From Streptomyces turgidiscabies Car8 (GTDB lineage Bacteria; Actinomycetota; Actinomycetes; Streptomycetales; Streptomycetaceae), in assembly GCF_000331005.1 (NCBI RefSeq), contig NZ_AEJB01000327.1, positions 1-50,919 on the forward strand: a stretch of 50,919 nt of DNA, in the 5' to 3' direction. Below the pieces are notes generated by a model. The model made no database searches, was not told the DNA's origin, and saw nothing but the letters and a program-made list of their open reading frames with translations. Shown here in pieces: positions 50,686 through 50,919 of the stretch; position 1 is the first letter of the stretch; every line of letters starts with the position of its first letter. The position numbers and the translations under genes are program-made.

Positions 50686-50919
50686 CGCGCGGCGCGCCCG
50701 AGGACCCGCGGGCCGCTCGCACCCGGGCGAAACTCCGCGAGGCTCTCCTCGCGGAGTGCGCCGAACACCCGCTGGCGGAGATCGGCGTCGCCGCGTTGGT
50801 CCGCCGGGCGGGGGTCGGCCGGGCCACGTTCTACGTCCACTACCCCGACCTGGAGGCGCTGGCCGTCGACGCGTGCGCCGATGTCGTACGGGAGGCCGTG
50901 GACGCCCTGCACGCCTGGC
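50682..50919 (+). CDS. TetR-family regulator, 3' end outside window
   Basis: The start is GTG 50682 in a GTGA overlap with the DUF1304 stop. The visible 79 residues form a TetR-type HTH (LAEIGVAALVRRAGVGRATFYVHY). The ligand domain lies beyond the window. The three operators at 50230-50281 are its likely sites, for autorepression of this operon and perhaps the divergent GNAT gene. Confidence 0.85.
   Translation, partial: MTRGAPEDPRAARTRAKLREALLAECAEHPLAEIGVAALVRRAGVGRATFYVHYPDLEALAVDACADVVREAVDALHAW

Noticed and set aside
1..50919. tRNA, rRNA, transposase, phage or replication-origin features
   Set aside because: None was recognised by eye; only intergenic repeats and operators were found. 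A covariance-model search would be decisive for small RNAs.

Overview
The window is from a Streptomyces-type actinomycete. It has very high GC with strong third-position GC, many GTG starts, GGAGG-type ribosome sites, many small convergent or divergent transcription units, and typical Streptomyces families (SpoIIE phosphatases, STAS antagonist, subtilisin-inhibitor, streptogrisin-like protease, CebR operator). No tRNA, rRNA, CRISPR array, prophage or insertion sequence was seen.

1-8 kb: the 3' part of a ramA-like ABC transporter gene, ramB and a convergent ramR/amfR (SapB morphogen locus), then a GAF/PAS/SpoIIE phosphatase, a secreted S1 protease with a repetitive tail, and a hotdog thioesterase. 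8-14.3 kb is the most interesting block. A 72-residue double-glycine precursor is followed by an HlyD-like adaptor, a C39-peptidase ABC exporter and a second ABC protein with a cyclic-nucleotide-binding-like N-terminus. This is an NHLM-type peptide export operon with no modifying enzyme in view. A 14-bp perfect hairpin separates the precursor from the export genes.

14.3-22.6 kb: two alpha/beta hydrolases, a DHA2 drug exporter behind iterated operators, a STAS protein, a trypsin-type (P1 Lys) subtilisin-inhibitor-like protein, a sigma/zinc-finger/TM/ricin-lectin fusion, and a Doc-like toxin with its RHH antitoxin. 22.6-31 kb: a GH9 cellulase with a perfect CebR/CelR box, a Tat-exported GH2 enzyme whose last codons lie in a dispersed repeat, and a second SpoIIE phosphatase fused to an HATPase. 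31-37 kb: a DUF4232 lipoprotein, an ArsB/NhaD-type carrier with a probable CTG start, a second sigma/zinc-finger/TM/ricin paralogue, and a divergent AraC-PhyH pair.

37-50.9 kb: a LAL-family LuxR regulator, an NADP(F420)-type reductase, a GH114-like lipoprotein, a flavoprotein, a LysE exporter with a possible coupled small ORF, an F420-type nitroreductase, a VOC-CDF coupled pair, a TetR/APC permease/YtcJ amidohydrolase unit, a GNAT enzyme, and a DUF1304-TetR pair behind three palindromic operators; the last TetR runs off the window.

Two themes recur. One is development and cell-surface biology: SapB export, an unmodified hydrophobic peptide exporter, a protease and an STI-type inhibitor. The other is sigma/anti-sigma signalling: two SpoIIE phosphatases, one STAS antagonist, and two one-protein sigma/anti-sigma-like membrane sensors. 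The links between these genes are inferred from proximity and known families, not shown by the sequence.
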